Assembly (NCBI RefSeq): GCF_000156235.1
Contig: NZ_DS996805.1
Span: 248,001 to 312,000, forward strand
Reading direction: 5' to 3'
Length of the DNA stretch: 64,000 nucleotides
Origin: Pseudovibrio sp000156235
GTDB lineage: Bacteria > Pseudomonadota > Alphaproteobacteria > Rhizobiales > Stappiaceae
A model generated the notes under the pieces. The model did not search any database, was not told the origin of the DNA, and was given only the letters and a program-made list of their open reading frames with translations. Positions 26,834 through 36,756 of this stretch are shown here, in pieces. Made by a program: the position numbers and the translations under genes. The stretch's first letter is position 1; each line of letters opens with the position of its first letter.

Positions 26834-27448
26834 ATGACAAACCGAATTTTTGTGTTTAGCGGTCATCTCGGAGAAGATCGTCTCGGGCATGCTCTTGCTG
26901 AGGCCTATGCGGATGCTGCGCGCAAGGCGGGGGCAGAGGTTCGTGTGATGAACCTGAGTGCAATGGCGTTTGATGCAGGCTTGCGGTCCGGTGACTACAA
27001 GGGCGGGCAGGGGCTGGAGCCTGATCTGGTTGCGTTTCAGGAGAACCTGACCTGGTGCACGCATTGGGTGCCTGTGTATCCGCTGTGGTGGGGCGGTATG
27101 CCAGGCCCGATGAAAGGAATGCTGGACCGTACTTTGCTGCCGGGGTTTGCGTTCCAGATTGTGGAAGGTGAAGAGCTGCCAGCCAAGCTGCTGAAGGGGC
27201 GGAGCGCCCGGGTGCTGATCACCAGTGATACCGCTTCGAACTACTATGATGAGCTTTATAAACGCGCTCATGACACGGTGATGGGGCTGCAGATTCTCGA
27301 CTTTGTCGGGTTTGAAAACCACAGCTTCCGCATGTTCTCACCGACTTACCTGTCGACTGAGGAAGAGCGTGCTGCTTGGATTGCTGAGGCGGCTCAGCTG
27401 GGTGAGCAGGATGCGCTTGCCAAGCAGGAAGAGTTGGTTGTTGCCTGA
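26834..27448 (+). CDS. NAD(P)H-dependent quinone reductase, flavodoxin fold
   Basis: 204 residues of the NQO1/KefF/MdaB-like family. FMN or FAD binding is indicated by the N-terminal strand NRIFVFSGHLGEDRLGHALAEAYADAA and by YPLWWGGMPGPMKGMLDRTLLPGFAF, which forms the ring contact. These enzymes reduce quinones or electrophiles by two electrons. The ATG has GGAG nearby. Control by the divergent TetR protein through the three-box operator would fit induction by a toxic electrophile, an inference from context. A terminator follows immediately. Confidence 0.87.
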   Translation: MTNRIFVFSGHLGEDRLGHALAEAYADAARKAGAEVRVMNLSAMAFDAGLRSGDYKGGQGLEPDLVAFQENLTWCTHWVPVYPLWWGGMPGPMKGMLDRTLLPGFAFQIVEGEELPAKLLKGRSARVLITSDTASNYYDELYKRAHDTVMGLQILDFVGFENHSFRMFSPTYLSTEEERAAWIAEAAQLGEQDALAKQEELVVA

Positions 27449-27455
27449 GTAAAAA

Positions 27456-27490
27456 AAAGCCCTGCAGGTCAATGATTTGCAGGGCTTTCT
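27456..27490. terminator. Bidirectional rho-independent terminator
   Basis: AAAGCCCTGCA pairs with TGCAGGGCTTT. An A-run precedes it and a T-containing tract follows, so it can end both the reductase gene and the convergent sulfurtransferase gene. Confidence 0.85.
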
Positions 27491-27513
27491 TGTGAATATG
27501 ATTCTGGTTTAAC

Positions 27514-28359
27514 TCAGGCTGGTTCGCTGATGACTTCTGTCTTTTCGCTGGAGCCCCATTCGGTCCAGGAACCGTCATAAAGCGCGTTTTTGCTAAAGCC
27601 GACCTGCTCCAGTGCCAGCGTAATGACAGCGGCGGTTACGCCGGAGCCGCAGGAGGAGATCACCGGGGTGGAGGCATCCACACCAACCTGCTTGAAGATG
27701 TTTTGCAGGTCTTCCTTGGAGCGGAGTTTACCTTCGTTCAACAACAGACCGAATGGCAGGTTGAGAGCACCCGGCATATGACCGGCACGAACGCCTTCGC
27801 GTGGCTCGGGTGCCAGACCTTTGAAGCGCTCTGGTGCGCGGGCATCCAACACAAGGTGGCTGCTGCTGTCCAGTGCGTCCTGCACTTCATCCAGATTGCG
27901 CACCATGTCGTGGTTGAGCATGGCTGTGAAGTGGCGCTCCAGACGGGTTGGAACCTCATCGGTGAGCGGATAGCCTTCTTCTTTCCAGGCTGGCAGGCCA
28001 CCATCCAGAACGAAGACGCTTTCAACACCAAAGGCACGGAACATCCACCACACACGTGCGGCTGAGAAAATGCCTGCACCGTCATAGACCACGATGGTCT
28101 GGCCATCGCCAATGCCCATCTTGCGCATTTTGGAGGAGAACACGTGTGGTTCCGGCATCATGTGCGGAAGCGGGGAGCTCTGGTCGGAGACTTCATCAAT
28201 GTCCATGAAGACAGCGCCAGGAATGTGCTCTTGCTCGTATTCCTTTTGGGCGTTGCGCTCCATGGCAGGCAGGTACCAGGACGCATCAATGATGACCACA
28301 TCGGGTGCATCAAGGTGGTCCTTGAGCCAGCTTACTGAGACAATTGGATCCTGCGCCAT
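27514..28359 (-). CDS. sseA: 3-mercaptopyruvate sulfurtransferase
   Basis: 281 residues with two rhodanese domains. The active cysteine C237 lies in CGSGVTA, the signature that separates mercaptopyruvate sulfurtransferases from thiosulfate-specific rhodaneses. The first domain (about 5-135) lacks a catalytic Cys, as usual. It transfers sulfur from 3-mercaptopyruvate to thiols or cyanide in the cytoplasm. The start lies three bases after the alaX stop, so both are on one transcript. Confidence 0.94.
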   Translation of the reverse strand: MAQDPIVSVSWLKDHLDAPDVVIIDASWYLPAMERNAQKEYEQEHIPGAVFMDIDEVSDQSSPLPHMMPEPHVFSSKMRKMGIGDGQTIVVYDGAGIFSAARVWWMFRAFGVESVFVLDGGLPAWKEEGYPLTDEVPTRLERHFTAMLNHDMVRNLDEVQDALDSSSHLVLDARAPERFKGLAPEPREGVRAGHMPGALNLPFGLLLNEGKLRSKEDLQNIFKQVGVDASTPVISSCGSGVTAAVITLALEQVGFSKNALYDGSWTEWGSSEKTEVISEPA

Positions 28360-28362
28360 GTG

Positions 28363-29088
28363 TTAGTCCTCCAACTGGATGCGGACGCGTCTGTTCTGAC
28401 GGCCTTTTTTCTCAATCTTAGTGATTACAGCGGTTCCGATCTGTGCGGTTTGGGACACATGCGTGCCGCCGCAGGGCTGCAAATCAACGTTATCGCCAAT
28501 TCTTACCAGTCTTACCCGTCCGCTGCCCATTGGTGGTTTTACACTCATGGTCTTTACAAGGCCGGGATTGGCTTCCAACTCTTCGTCGGTGATCCATTCC
28601 TGCGTGACAGCATAATCACCAGCAATGAGCTCCTGAAGCTTGCCTGTGAGCTCTTCCTTGTCCAGTGCGGCTTCTGGGATATCGAAGTCCAGACGGCCTG
28701 TGCCATCGCTGATCTGGCCGCCGGTGACCGGGAATGGCAGCACGACGGAAAGCAGGTGCAGGGCTGTGTGGACGCGCATGCGCTTGTAGCGGGTTTCCCA
28801 ATCAACGTGCGCAGTGATCTTTGCGCCTGCGCTCAGGGCTGCTGGCAGCTGCGTGCCTTCTGCTGGCACATGCACGATCTGGGTGCGATCCTTGGAGTAC
28901 ACGGTTGTCGCAATTGGAATACGGGTGCCGTCTTCCAGCTCAATGGAGCCACTGTCGCCCGGTTGGCCGCCGCCATTGGGGTAGAAGCAGGTCCGGTCCA
29001 GAATAATGCCGTCTTCTGGGGTGATTTCGCTTAGAGCCGCTTCACTGCTGCGCAGGTAGGCATCTTCTCGGTACAAATGTTCTGTCAT
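28363..29088 (-). CDS. Free-standing alanyl-tRNA editing protein
   Basis: 241 residues, AlaX-M type. The zinc-binding motifs are H107-x3-H111 in HTALHLL and C206-x3-H210 in CGGTHV, preceded by an N-terminal beta domain with FYPNGGGQPGDSG. It hydrolyses mischarged Ser-tRNA(Ala) or Gly-tRNA(Ala) in trans. It forms a tight pair with sseA. Its linkage to cysteine and sulfur genes here is only positional. Confidence 0.93.
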   Translation of the reverse strand: MTEHLYREDAYLRSSEAALSEITPEDGIILDRTCFYPNGGGQPGDSGSIELEDGTRIPIATTVYSKDRTQIVHVPAEGTQLPAALSAGAKITAHVDWETRYKRMRVHTALHLLSVVLPFPVTGGQISDGTGRLDFDIPEAALDKEELTGKLQELIAGDYAVTQEWITDEELEANPGLVKTMSVKPPMGSGRVRLVRIGDNVDLQPCGGTHVSQTAQIGTAVITKIEKKGRQNRRVRIQLED

Positions 29089-29156
29089 GGAATAATCTCA
29101 AATGGATAGGGAAAGGTGCGCCGTGAAATGATTTGGCGCACCTTCAAGGAGAGGTC

Positions 29157-29801
29157 TTAAGCGGTGGAGCGTGCGCTGAGCAGTTTGACTGCAAAGGCGG
29201 CCATGATGCCCGCAAAAGAGTAATCGAGGATGCGCATCACACGTGGGGAGTTGCGCAGGAACTTGGAGACAGCAGAAGCACCAAACACCATAACCAGACT
29301 GCTTGGCACGTTCAGCAGAATGAAGAAGAAGCCAAGGAACAACAGTTTGGAGGTCGCGTATGGATCTGATGCGGACACAAACTGAGGCAGGAAGGTCACG
29401 AAGAACAGCACAACTTTAGGGTTGAGCAGATTGATCGTCACGGCTTTGGCCCAGATGGCTCTGGCGGTTTCGCGGGAGGCTTCGCCTTCTTCCAATGACA
29501 GCGCAGAGCCATTGCGCAGGATCTGGAAGGCCAGATAAACCAGATAAAGCGCGCCAACGGTTTTGAGGATCTGGAAAGCGAACTCGGAGGCGGCGAGCAG
29601 GGCGGAGATGCCAACGGCAGCAAGGAATGCGTGGATCATCACGCCGTTTGTTGCGCCAACAATGGCCATCAGACCGGCTTTGCGGCCCTGCGTGAGCGTT
29701 TTGCTCATGAAGAAGGTCATGTCCGGTCCAGGGGTAATGGACAGGATGAAGGCAGCAACGGTGAAACCCGCCATCACACTTAGTTCAGGCACAAAATACA
29801 T
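29157..29801 (-). CDS. LysE/RhtB-family amino-acid exporter
   Basis: 214 residues starting at ATG 29801 after AGAGGG; an upstream start would add a non-conserved lead. Six hydrophobic segments are predicted, with the family signature ITPGPDMTFFMSKTLTQGRKAGLMAIVGATNG near the N-terminus. Members export amino acids such as lysine, threonine, homoserine or O-acetylserine derivatives. The substrate here cannot be assigned. It lies upstream of alaX in the same direction, about 70 bases apart. Confidence 0.9.
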   Translation of the reverse strand: MYFVPELSVMAGFTVAAFILSITPGPDMTFFMSKTLTQGRKAGLMAIVGATNGVMIHAFLAAVGISALLAASEFAFQILKTVGALYLVYLAFQILRNGSALSLEEGEASRETARAIWAKAVTINLLNPKVVLFFVTFLPQFVSASDPYATSKLLFLGFFFILLNVPSSLVMVFGASAVSKFLRNSPRVMRILDYSFAGIMAAFAVKLLSARSTA

Positions 29802-29889
29802 GCGAAAGGCCCTCTGGGTTATTATTCTCAATTGGCCCTAACGTATTTTACTGTGCCAGCGCAAGTCTACTGAACTGTCCTCATCAAAA

Positions 29890-31320
29890 CTAAAGTATTG
29901 GTGAGAACAGGCGGGCGGCTTGGGCTAGGACGCGGAAGGCGTAGCGGCGGTTGTTGAGTTCGAGGCGGTCGGTCTGGCGGGCGCCTTTGAAATCCTGCTG
30001 CAGCATCTCTTCTGTTTTTTTGATCATGTTCTGGCCGGTGAACCACAAGGTGATCTCGAAGTTGATGTTGAAGGAGCGGTTGTCGAAGTTGACTGTTCCG
30101 ATGCCAGCCAGCTCATTGTCGATGAGGATGACCTTTTCGTGCAGGAAGCCTTCCAGATAGCGGTAGACCTTAATGCCGTGGCTGGCGAGGTTGTCTGCAT
30201 GGGCGTAGCTGGCGAGCCAGACGAGCCAGTGGTCGGCTTTCTCCGGCAATAGGATGCGCACGTCAACACCGCGCAGAGCGGCTGCGTAGAGCGCTGTGAG
30301 GACCTCAATGCCCGGCACGAAGTAGGGGCTGACGATCCAGAGGCGATCTTTGGCGCGTGCAATGCTTTCCACGAAGGTGATGGCGCAGTCTTCCTGAATG
30401 TCGGCGGGGCCAGTCGGCATGACCATGACGCTCTCGCCATCTGCCTTTGGGAAGCTGCCCGGCAGTTCCAGTTGCAGGGTTTTGCCGGTGGCGAACTGCC
30501 AGTCTTCGCTAAAGGAGAGTGTGGCAGCAAGGGCTGCCGGGCCGGAGACCTTTACGTGGGTGTCGCGCCAGTGGCCGAATGTTTCTGAGAGGCCAAGATA
30601 CTCTTCACCGATGTTGTGGCCGCCGATCCAGCAGTGCTTGCTGTCTGTCACCACCACCTTGCGGTGGTTGCGGTAGTTGAGGCGCATTGGCCCCAGCATA
30701 CGCATAAGGCGGTGGCGTTTGTTAAACGCGCTGACGCGGACACCAGCGTCTTGCAAGCGTGTGATGTATTGAGTTGAAAGGGAGCGAGAGCCGATATCAT
30801 CATAAAGCAGACAAACACGCAGGCCTGCTTTGGCGCGCTCTATGAGGGCGTCTGCCAGCTCCAGTCCGATGCTGTCTTCGCGGATGATGAAGAACTGGAC
30901 GAGCACGTGCTTTTCTGCGGTGCGGATGCCTTCAATGATAGAGGCGAACATGGCCGGGCCATCGATGAGCAGGTCGCAGGTGTTGTTTTCCAGAAACGGG
31001 ACGGACGCCACGCGGGTGTGTACGGGCCAGTGGCTGCTGGCTGCACCGTCTACATAGGGGGTGTGGCGGTTGAGGACGTCAGCCTCGATCTGGGAGATGT
31101 CGTCGCGTACTTCGATGTAATCATCCAGCCGTTTCCACGCGAAGATGAAGTAGAGCGGGACCGTGGGCATGGGGATGAAAAACAGGGAGAGCAGCCAGGC
31201 AATGCTGCCTTGCGAGGTGCGGGAGTACATGATCTCGCGAATGGCACAAACCACTGCCAATGCGTAGAAAAATACACTGAATAGGGCGATCAGGGAGAGG
31301 AGGCTGAATGAAGATTCCAA
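29890..31320 (-). CDS. cls: Cardiolipin synthase, phospholipase D type
   Basis: 476 residues. Two N-terminal membrane segments (about 5-28 and 40-62) anchor a cytoplasmic PLD pair. HKD motif 1 is H219-x-K221-x4-D226 (HRKVVVTDS), and HKD motif 2 is HEKVILIDNE with GTVNFDNRSFNINFE. It joins two phosphatidylglycerols, or PG and PE, into cardiolipin. The start is TTG at 31320 with AGGAG about nine bases before it, an uncommon but well-supported choice. Confidence 0.94.
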   Translation of the reverse strand: MESSFSLLSLIALFSVFFYALAVVCAIREIMYSRTSQGSIAWLLSLFFIPMPTVPLYFIFAWKRLDDYIEVRDDISQIEADVLNRHTPYVDGAASSHWPVHTRVASVPFLENNTCDLLIDGPAMFASIIEGIRTAEKHVLVQFFIIREDSIGLELADALIERAKAGLRVCLLYDDIGSRSLSTQYITRLQDAGVRVSAFNKRHRLMRMLGPMRLNYRNHRKVVVTDSKHCWIGGHNIGEEYLGLSETFGHWRDTHVKVSGPAALAATLSFSEDWQFATGKTLQLELPGSFPKADGESVMVMPTGPADIQEDCAITFVESIARAKDRLWIVSPYFVPGIEVLTALYAAALRGVDVRILLPEKADHWLVWLASYAHADNLASHGIKVYRYLEGFLHEKVILIDNELAGIGTVNFDNRSFNINFEITLWFTGQNMIKKTEEMLQQDFKGARQTDRLELNNRRYAFRVLAQAARLFSPIL

Positions 31321-31483
31321 GCGTTACAACTCCTGTAATGCGAGGACCTACTTATAGCTGTGCCAAGAGGATTGGTCAAAACCTCTTGGCGAATTTTGCA
31401 ATGCTTTCCGTTAAGGGCAGGTTGCCGGAGCTTGTTAGTGCTTTCTGGAAAGCTGGTGCCCTATAGCGGGCACCTCAGGCCAA

Positions 31484-32521
31484 TCAGGCTGCTTCGAACG
31501 GGATAGCGATGTCGGACTTGCGCTCCATCCATTCCGGCACTGGCAGGCCTTTTTCGCGCAGGAATGTTGGGTTGAACATCTTGCCCTGATAACGGGTGCC
31601 ATAATCACACAGCACGGTCACGATGGTGTGGCCCGGACCCAGTTCCTTGGCAAGGCGGATGGCGCCAGCCACGTTGATGCCGGAAGAGCCGCCGAGGCAG
31701 AGGCCTTCGTTCTGCAGCAGTTCGAAGTTGATCAGCAGGCCTTCTTCATCAGAGATGCGGTAAGGGATGTCGATCGGCGCGTCTTCCAGATTCGCTGTGA
31801 TGCGGCCCTGACCGATGCCCTCTGAGATGGAGGAGCCTTCGGACTTCAGCTCGCCGTGGGCGTAGTAGTTGTAGAGTGCTGCACCGTGCGGATCTGCGAG
31901 GCCGATCTTGATGTTCGGGTTCTTTTCCTTCAGGCCGATGCCGGTGCCCGCCAGTGTGCCGCCGGTGCCCACTGCGCAGATGAAGCCGTCGACTTTGCCG
32001 TCGGTCTGCTGCCAGATTTCCTGAGCGGTGGTTTCAATGTGGCCCTGACGGTTGGCGACATTATCAAACTGATTGGCCCAGATGGCGCCTTGCAGATGGG
32101 TCTTGCTCAGCTCTTCTGCGATGCGCTGGGAAACTTTGATGTAGTTGTTCGGGTTCTTATACGGAACAGCCGGAACTTCGATCAGCTCAGCACCTGCAAT
32201 GCGCAGCATGTCTTTCTTTTCCTGAGACTGGGTCTCGGGAATGACGATGACAGAGCGGTAGCCCAGTGCGTTGCCGACCAGTGCAAGGCCGATGCCGGTG
32301 TTGCCTGCGGTGCCTTCCACGATGATGCCGCCTGGCTTCAGGGTGCCGCGTTTAACAGCATCGCGGATGATGAAGAGCGCAGCGCGGTCCTTGACGGACT
32401 GGCCCGGGTTCATGAACTCAGCTTTGCCGAGGATTTCACAGCCGGTACGCTCAGAAGGGCCTTTGAGGCGAATGAGGGGGGTGTTGCCGATAGCTTCGAT
32501 GGCAGAGGCGCGCGTGTCCAT
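31484..32521 (-). CDS. cysK: Cysteine synthase
   Basis: 345 residues, fold-type II PLP enzyme making cysteine from O-acetylserine and sulfide. K44 in NPGQSVKDR binds PLP, and GTAGNTGIGLAL forms the substrate-binding asparagine loop. C-terminal GGSSGINVAGAIRLAKELGPG contacts PLP phosphate. ATG 32521 has GAGAG upstream; the longer frame to 32632 is untranslated leader by comparison with the family. It is transcribed alone. Confidence 0.93.
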   Translation of the reverse strand: MDTRASAIEAIGNTPLIRLKGPSERTGCEILGKAEFMNPGQSVKDRAALFIIRDAVKRGTLKPGGIIVEGTAGNTGIGLALVGNALGYRSVIVIPETQSQEKKDMLRIAGAELIEVPAVPYKNPNNYIKVSQRIAEELSKTHLQGAIWANQFDNVANRQGHIETTAQEIWQQTDGKVDGFICAVGTGGTLAGTGIGLKEKNPNIKIGLADPHGAALYNYYAHGELKSEGSSISEGIGQGRITANLEDAPIDIPYRISDEEGLLINFELLQNEGLCLGGSSGINVAGAIRLAKELGPGHTIVTVLCDYGTRYQGKMFNPTFLREKGLPVPEWMERKSDIAIPFEAA

Positions 32522-32768
32522 AGTGTCTCTCAAATAACTCGTATCAGGATAAATTTCAGAATGCGGGTATTCGACCCCTTTTGAGACCACGCTACTGTGC
32601 TGGCCCGGCAAGAACAAGAAATGGGCTGCCAAAGGGTGCGTTAGACTAGGATATTATTCTCTTCGGACTTCCATGGGAGAATAAAATTGCTCACCGGGTG
32701 TGTGCGGTTCGAATGTGCGCGCTAAATGCGATTTGAGAGAGTATCGATTTGCGCGCAGCTGGTTCCTG

Positions 32769-33458
32769 TCAGGATCTGCTTTCCAGCCAAGAGATGGCGT
32801 CTTTGGTGGCCTTCCAGAGGATTTCACCATTCTCTCCTGCGCGGAGCATGAAAGAATTATGGACTTCCTCTGGAACAGGCTGCACCTCCAGCAGGTTCAC
32901 CTGCGTATCCAATGCTGGGGCAAAAGCTTCCTTGCGGGTGACCACAAAGCGCTCATCCGTTGGTACGCGGGACTGGTCCTTCTTCAGAGCAGCCGACTGC
33001 ATGGCTTTGCTGTGGCTGTCTGGCTGCATCACGGTCACCGCAATGGCCCTGCCATCAGGCAGGAGATGGGTTTCGTTCTGCTGGACTTCGGAGTTGTAAA
33101 TGACTTCGCCGTGCTGATCGATCAGCTCGACCCACAGGGTTTTGCGGCCCTGAATTTCCACTTCACCTACCCAGATAGACAGATCGCTCTCCAGAGGGTC
33201 TGCGTAAGGAGCTTTAGGTGGTGGGGCGACGGTGACGGCGAGATAGTCCTCTGGCATGGCGTAGGTGTTGCCGTCCGCAGATTTATCAATAAGTTGCGGG
33301 CCGGAAGGTGTGGCCGGGTCCGTTGCAGGAGGTGTTTCTGCCAGAACAGGCGCGGCCAGCGTGAGCGGCGCAGCGAGACAGGCAGCAAGAAGACCAGATT
33401 TTGCGAAGCGAAAATTCAAGATGTGCGGCAGACCGCACAGCGGAAACAGACTACTCAT
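32769..33458 (-). CDS. Hypothetical exported protein
   Basis: 229 residues from ATG 33458, which follows GGGAG. A signal peptide (KSGLLAACLAAPLTLAAPVLA) ends near residue 41. The mature protein has a Pro/Thr-rich start, then a beta-rich middle (SDLSIWVGEVEIQGRKTLWVELIDQHGEVIYN) and a helical, polar end. No family recognised. A frame extending to 33533 lacks a ribosome site. The function cannot be inferred from its neighbours. Confidence 0.7.
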   Translation of the reverse strand: MSSLFPLCGLPHILNFRFAKSGLLAACLAAPLTLAAPVLAETPPATDPATPSGPQLIDKSADGNTYAMPEDYLAVTVAPPPKAPYADPLESDLSIWVGEVEIQGRKTLWVELIDQHGEVIYNSEVQQNETHLLPDGRAIAVTVMQPDSHSKAMQSAALKKDQSRVPTDERFVVTRKEAFAPALDTQVNLLEVQPVPEEVHNSFMLRAGENGEILWKATKDAISWLESRS

Positions 33459-34169
33459 TGATGGCTCCCTGACTTTCACGCAGCAACTTTCCCAGAGGGG
33501 GCGCCTTATTGTGTGCAGTAACACAGTCATCACGAAGTAGTGACTATGATAATTCGCACCAGATACATTAGAGGTATACGTATTTACTTAGAGTATCTAT
33601 GCCATAATAATTGTATATAAATTATGTTTCGCGTATTTATACTTTCAGGTTATTTAATTGCTATTATGTAAAATTTTCATTGTGTTGATTTGCTATATGA
33701 AATGGAGAGAACTGTGATGAGCATCTCATTTTCTCTCATTGGCAAAAAAATCACTTATTTTTTCAAGTAGCTTAAGTTTTTGAAAGAACAGCGCTTCATT
33801 TCTGCCCTTTTTATATGGGGTGCATCTACCTGATATGGGCTGTTTTAAGTGCTGCGTGATATGCACAGCTCTCCCAGCTTATGAACTCCCCGATAATTTA
33901 GGGGGATGTCGCTCGGCTAGTTGGTCGCCATATGCAGGATCAGGGTGAGTTTTGCGGCGAAATGGAGTGCCTCCGCTTTTGTGCGGAAGAGAGTTCTACC
34001 CAGATGGACTCCGTTTCTTCGGCCTGCGGCACTTGCCAGTGCTGCGGTTTCGCTGCGCGTGAACATGGTTTTCTACCCACTGTTTTTATTATTGTAGGGT
34101 TAGACGCGCGCGCACGAATTCTGTGAGATGAAACGCTGATTTAAAGGAGAGGGGAATTTTGAGAAAGGA
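33459..34169. other. Intergenic region, AT-rich then GC-rich
   Basis: About 700 bases. From 33540 to 33850 the sequence is very AT-rich without any frame. From about 33910 it becomes GC-rich; a possible 49-codon leftward ORF (listed separately) lies there. The right edge abuts the first tRNA-Asn. No terminator with a clear U-tract was found. Confidence 0.5.
33917..34066 (-). CDS. Possible small protein, 49 residues
   Basis: A short leftward frame from ATG 34066 to TAG 33917. The product is basic at its N-terminus (MFTRSETAALASAAGRR...) and ends in an amphipathic or hydrophobic stretch (ALHFAAKLTLILHMATN). Composition is coding-like compared with the AT-rich sequence to its left, but the ribosome site (GGGTAG) is weak and no homologue is recognised. 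A rightward 64-codon frame over the same bases is less plausible. Confidence 0.3.
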   Translation of the reverse strand: MFTRSETAALASAAGRRNGVHLGRTLFRTKAEALHFAAKLTLILHMATN

Positions 34170-34244
34170 TGGCTCCCCGGGCCGGATTCGAACCAGCGAC
34201 CAAGCGGTTAACAGCCGCTTGCTCTACCACTGAGCTACCGGGGA
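34170..34244 (-). tRNA. tRNA-Asn (GTT), copy 1
   Basis: 75 bases including an encoded CCA. Acceptor stem TCCCCGG/CCGGGGA, D-loop AGCTCAGTGGTAGAGC, anticodon loop CTGTTAA giving GTT, and T-loop GGTTCGAATCC. First of three nearly identical copies spaced about 114 bases apart. Confidence 0.97.
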
Positions 34245-34282
34245 TCACAATATGCTTGCCATTTGGCTGCAATCAAGAAAAG

Positions 34283-34357
34283 TGGCTCCCCGGGCCGGAT
34301 TCGAACCAGCGACCAAGCGGTTAACAGCCGCTTGCTCTACCACTGAGCTACCGGGGA
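34283..34357 (-). tRNA. tRNA-Asn (GTT), copy 2
   Basis: Sequence identical to copy 1 over the mature tRNA and CCA. The 38-base spacer between them resembles the next spacer, showing that the unit was tandemly duplicated. Confidence 0.97.
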
Positions 34358-34397
34358 TCACGATGATCTTGCCGTTATGGCTGCAAACGAGAAAGGA

Positions 34398-34472
34398 TGG
34401 CTCCCCGGGCCGGATTCGAACCAGCGACCAAGCGGTTAACAGCCGCTTGCTCTACCACTGAGCTACCGGGGA
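34398..34472 (-). tRNA. tRNA-Asn (GTT), copy 3
   Basis: Third identical copy with encoded CCA. As the genes are read leftwards, this copy is first in the likely transcript and nearest the promoter. Confidence 0.97.
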
Positions 34473-34744
34473 TCATGACACCCTTGCGAGTTTGCCTCGC
34501 CGTTTGCGTGAGGAGGCTTTTACAGAGGCATGGTGTGTTTGCCAAGTCGTTTTTTAGGAATTTTTCGATTTGTGGACAGTTTCTCGTTTTTTTTATTGAG
34601 ATATCCAAGGGGGTTAGCCAGAAATCTCCAAAAACCGCGGATTTTGCGGGTTTGATTTTCCGGTGATGTTGGAATCCTCACAAAGACAATTGACAGGGGA
34701 GCTGATTGCGCCCCACACTTAAGCCCAGAACTCCAGTTTCTTTT

Positions 34745-34935
34745 CGTCTGTGCCGAGGCTCCAGGCGGAAGGATTAAACGGGAATGCGGTTCCATATATT
34801 ATGGAAGTAAGCCGCAGCTGCCCCCGCAACTGTGAGCGGCGAGATCATTGCGATAATCCCACTGGCCTTTTTTGAGGCTGGGAAGGGGCTGTGATCGACA
34901 GAGCCGCAAGCCAGGAGACCGGCTGGAGATATGAT
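34745..34935 (+). ncRNA. Cobalamin (B12) riboswitch
   Basis: Adenosylcobalamin-sensing leader upstream of the cob operon. Conserved blocks appear in order: GGAAGGATTAAACGGGAAT with GCGGTTCC, the core GCAGCTGCCCCCGCAACTGTGAG (about 34815), CCACTGGCC, GGGAAGG, and the B12 box GCCAGGAGACCGGC (about 34908-34923). The ligand-bound form should repress the downstream genes. No terminator hairpin with a U-tract is evident between the aptamer and cobP, so control of translation initiation is more likely. Confidence 0.93.
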
Positions 34936-34976
34936 TTGACATAGGACTGCTGTCGGGTGGACGGCGAGAGGTGCTC

Positions 34977-35072
34977 ATGACACATATTTCCCTGTCTCCG
35001 TGTGAGACAGCTGCTGTACTTTCATATTCTTTGAGTGAAGCTTCGGCTTCCATGCGCTTGCTGATCAGCTAA
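34977..35072 (+). CDS. Upstream ORF / leader peptide, 31 residues
   Basis: A 31-codon frame lies between the B12 aptamer and cobP. It has a strong ribosome site (GAGAGG at 34966-34971, five bases from the ATG), whereas the cobP ATG at 35078 has none. The stop TAA (35070-35072) is five bases before cobP, so ribosomes ending here could restart. This suggests that the riboswitch acts on the leader's start and cobP is translated by coupling. The peptide resembles no family I know. Coding status is inferred only from ribosome site and spacing. Confidence 0.5.
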   Translation: MTHISLSPCETAAVLSYSLSEASASMRLLIS

Positions 35073-35077
35073 TTCAG

Positions 35078-35634
35078 ATGGCTGAACAGAGCGGCGACCT
35101 TTGCGTTCGCCATTGTCTCGTAACGGGCGGTGCTCGTTCCGGGAAAAGCGCATATGCGGAAAAACTGGTTTTAAGCAGCGGGCGACGCCCGACTTATATT
35201 GCGACAGGCCAGGCCTTTGATGGTGAAATGGAGGAACGTATCGCGCATCATAAGATGCAGCGAGGCGACCTTTGGGACACTGTTGAGGAGCCGCTGGAGC
35301 TTGTGCGCGTGCTGAAAGAGCATGCCCATGCGGAGTGCGCCATCCTCGTTGATTGCCTGACGCTTTGGATTTCCAACCTTATGCATGCCCAGCGGGACTG
35401 GAGCATTGAGCTTGAGCAGCTGCGTGCTGTGCTCTCCGATCTGCCATGCCCCGTTGTGTTTGTTGGCAATGAGGTGGGTATGGGCATTGTGCCTGAAAAC
35501 GCCATGGCCCGCGCCTTTCGTGATGAGGCCGGGCGCCTCAACCAGCGTATCGCTGAGTGTTGCCACTACGTGATGTTTGTTGCTGCCGGTCAACCGTTGC
35601 AGCTGAAGCCTGCTGTTTTTCCGGAGATTTCCCT

Positions 35635-35638
<4 letters not shown>
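35078..35638 (+). CDS. cobP: Adenosylcobinamide kinase / guanylyltransferase
   Basis: 186 residues (CobP of the aerobic nomenclature, CobU in enteric bacteria). The P-loop GGARSGKS is at about 17-24, and RRPTYIATGQAFDGEMEERIAHHKMQRG contains the guanylyl-accepting histidine region. It phosphorylates adenosylcobinamide and activates it with GTP to AdoCbi-GDP. The GTG/ATG choice is fixed by the family start; no clear ribosome site is present, consistent with coupling to the leader ORF. It overlaps cobW by four bases. Confidence 0.94.

Positions 35639-36755
<1,117 letters not shown>

Positions 36756-36756
<1 letters not shown>

Noticed and set aside
33932..34126. A rightward 64-codon ORF in the intergenic region
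   Set aside because: No ribosome site, Cys/Glu-rich unusual composition and conflict with the leftward 49-codon frame; neither is strong, but this one is weaker.
34170..34472. A CRISPR-like array of regularly spaced repeats
   Set aside because: The repeats are complete tRNA-Asn genes, far too long for CRISPR repeats, and the spacers are similar to each other; no cas gene is in the window.
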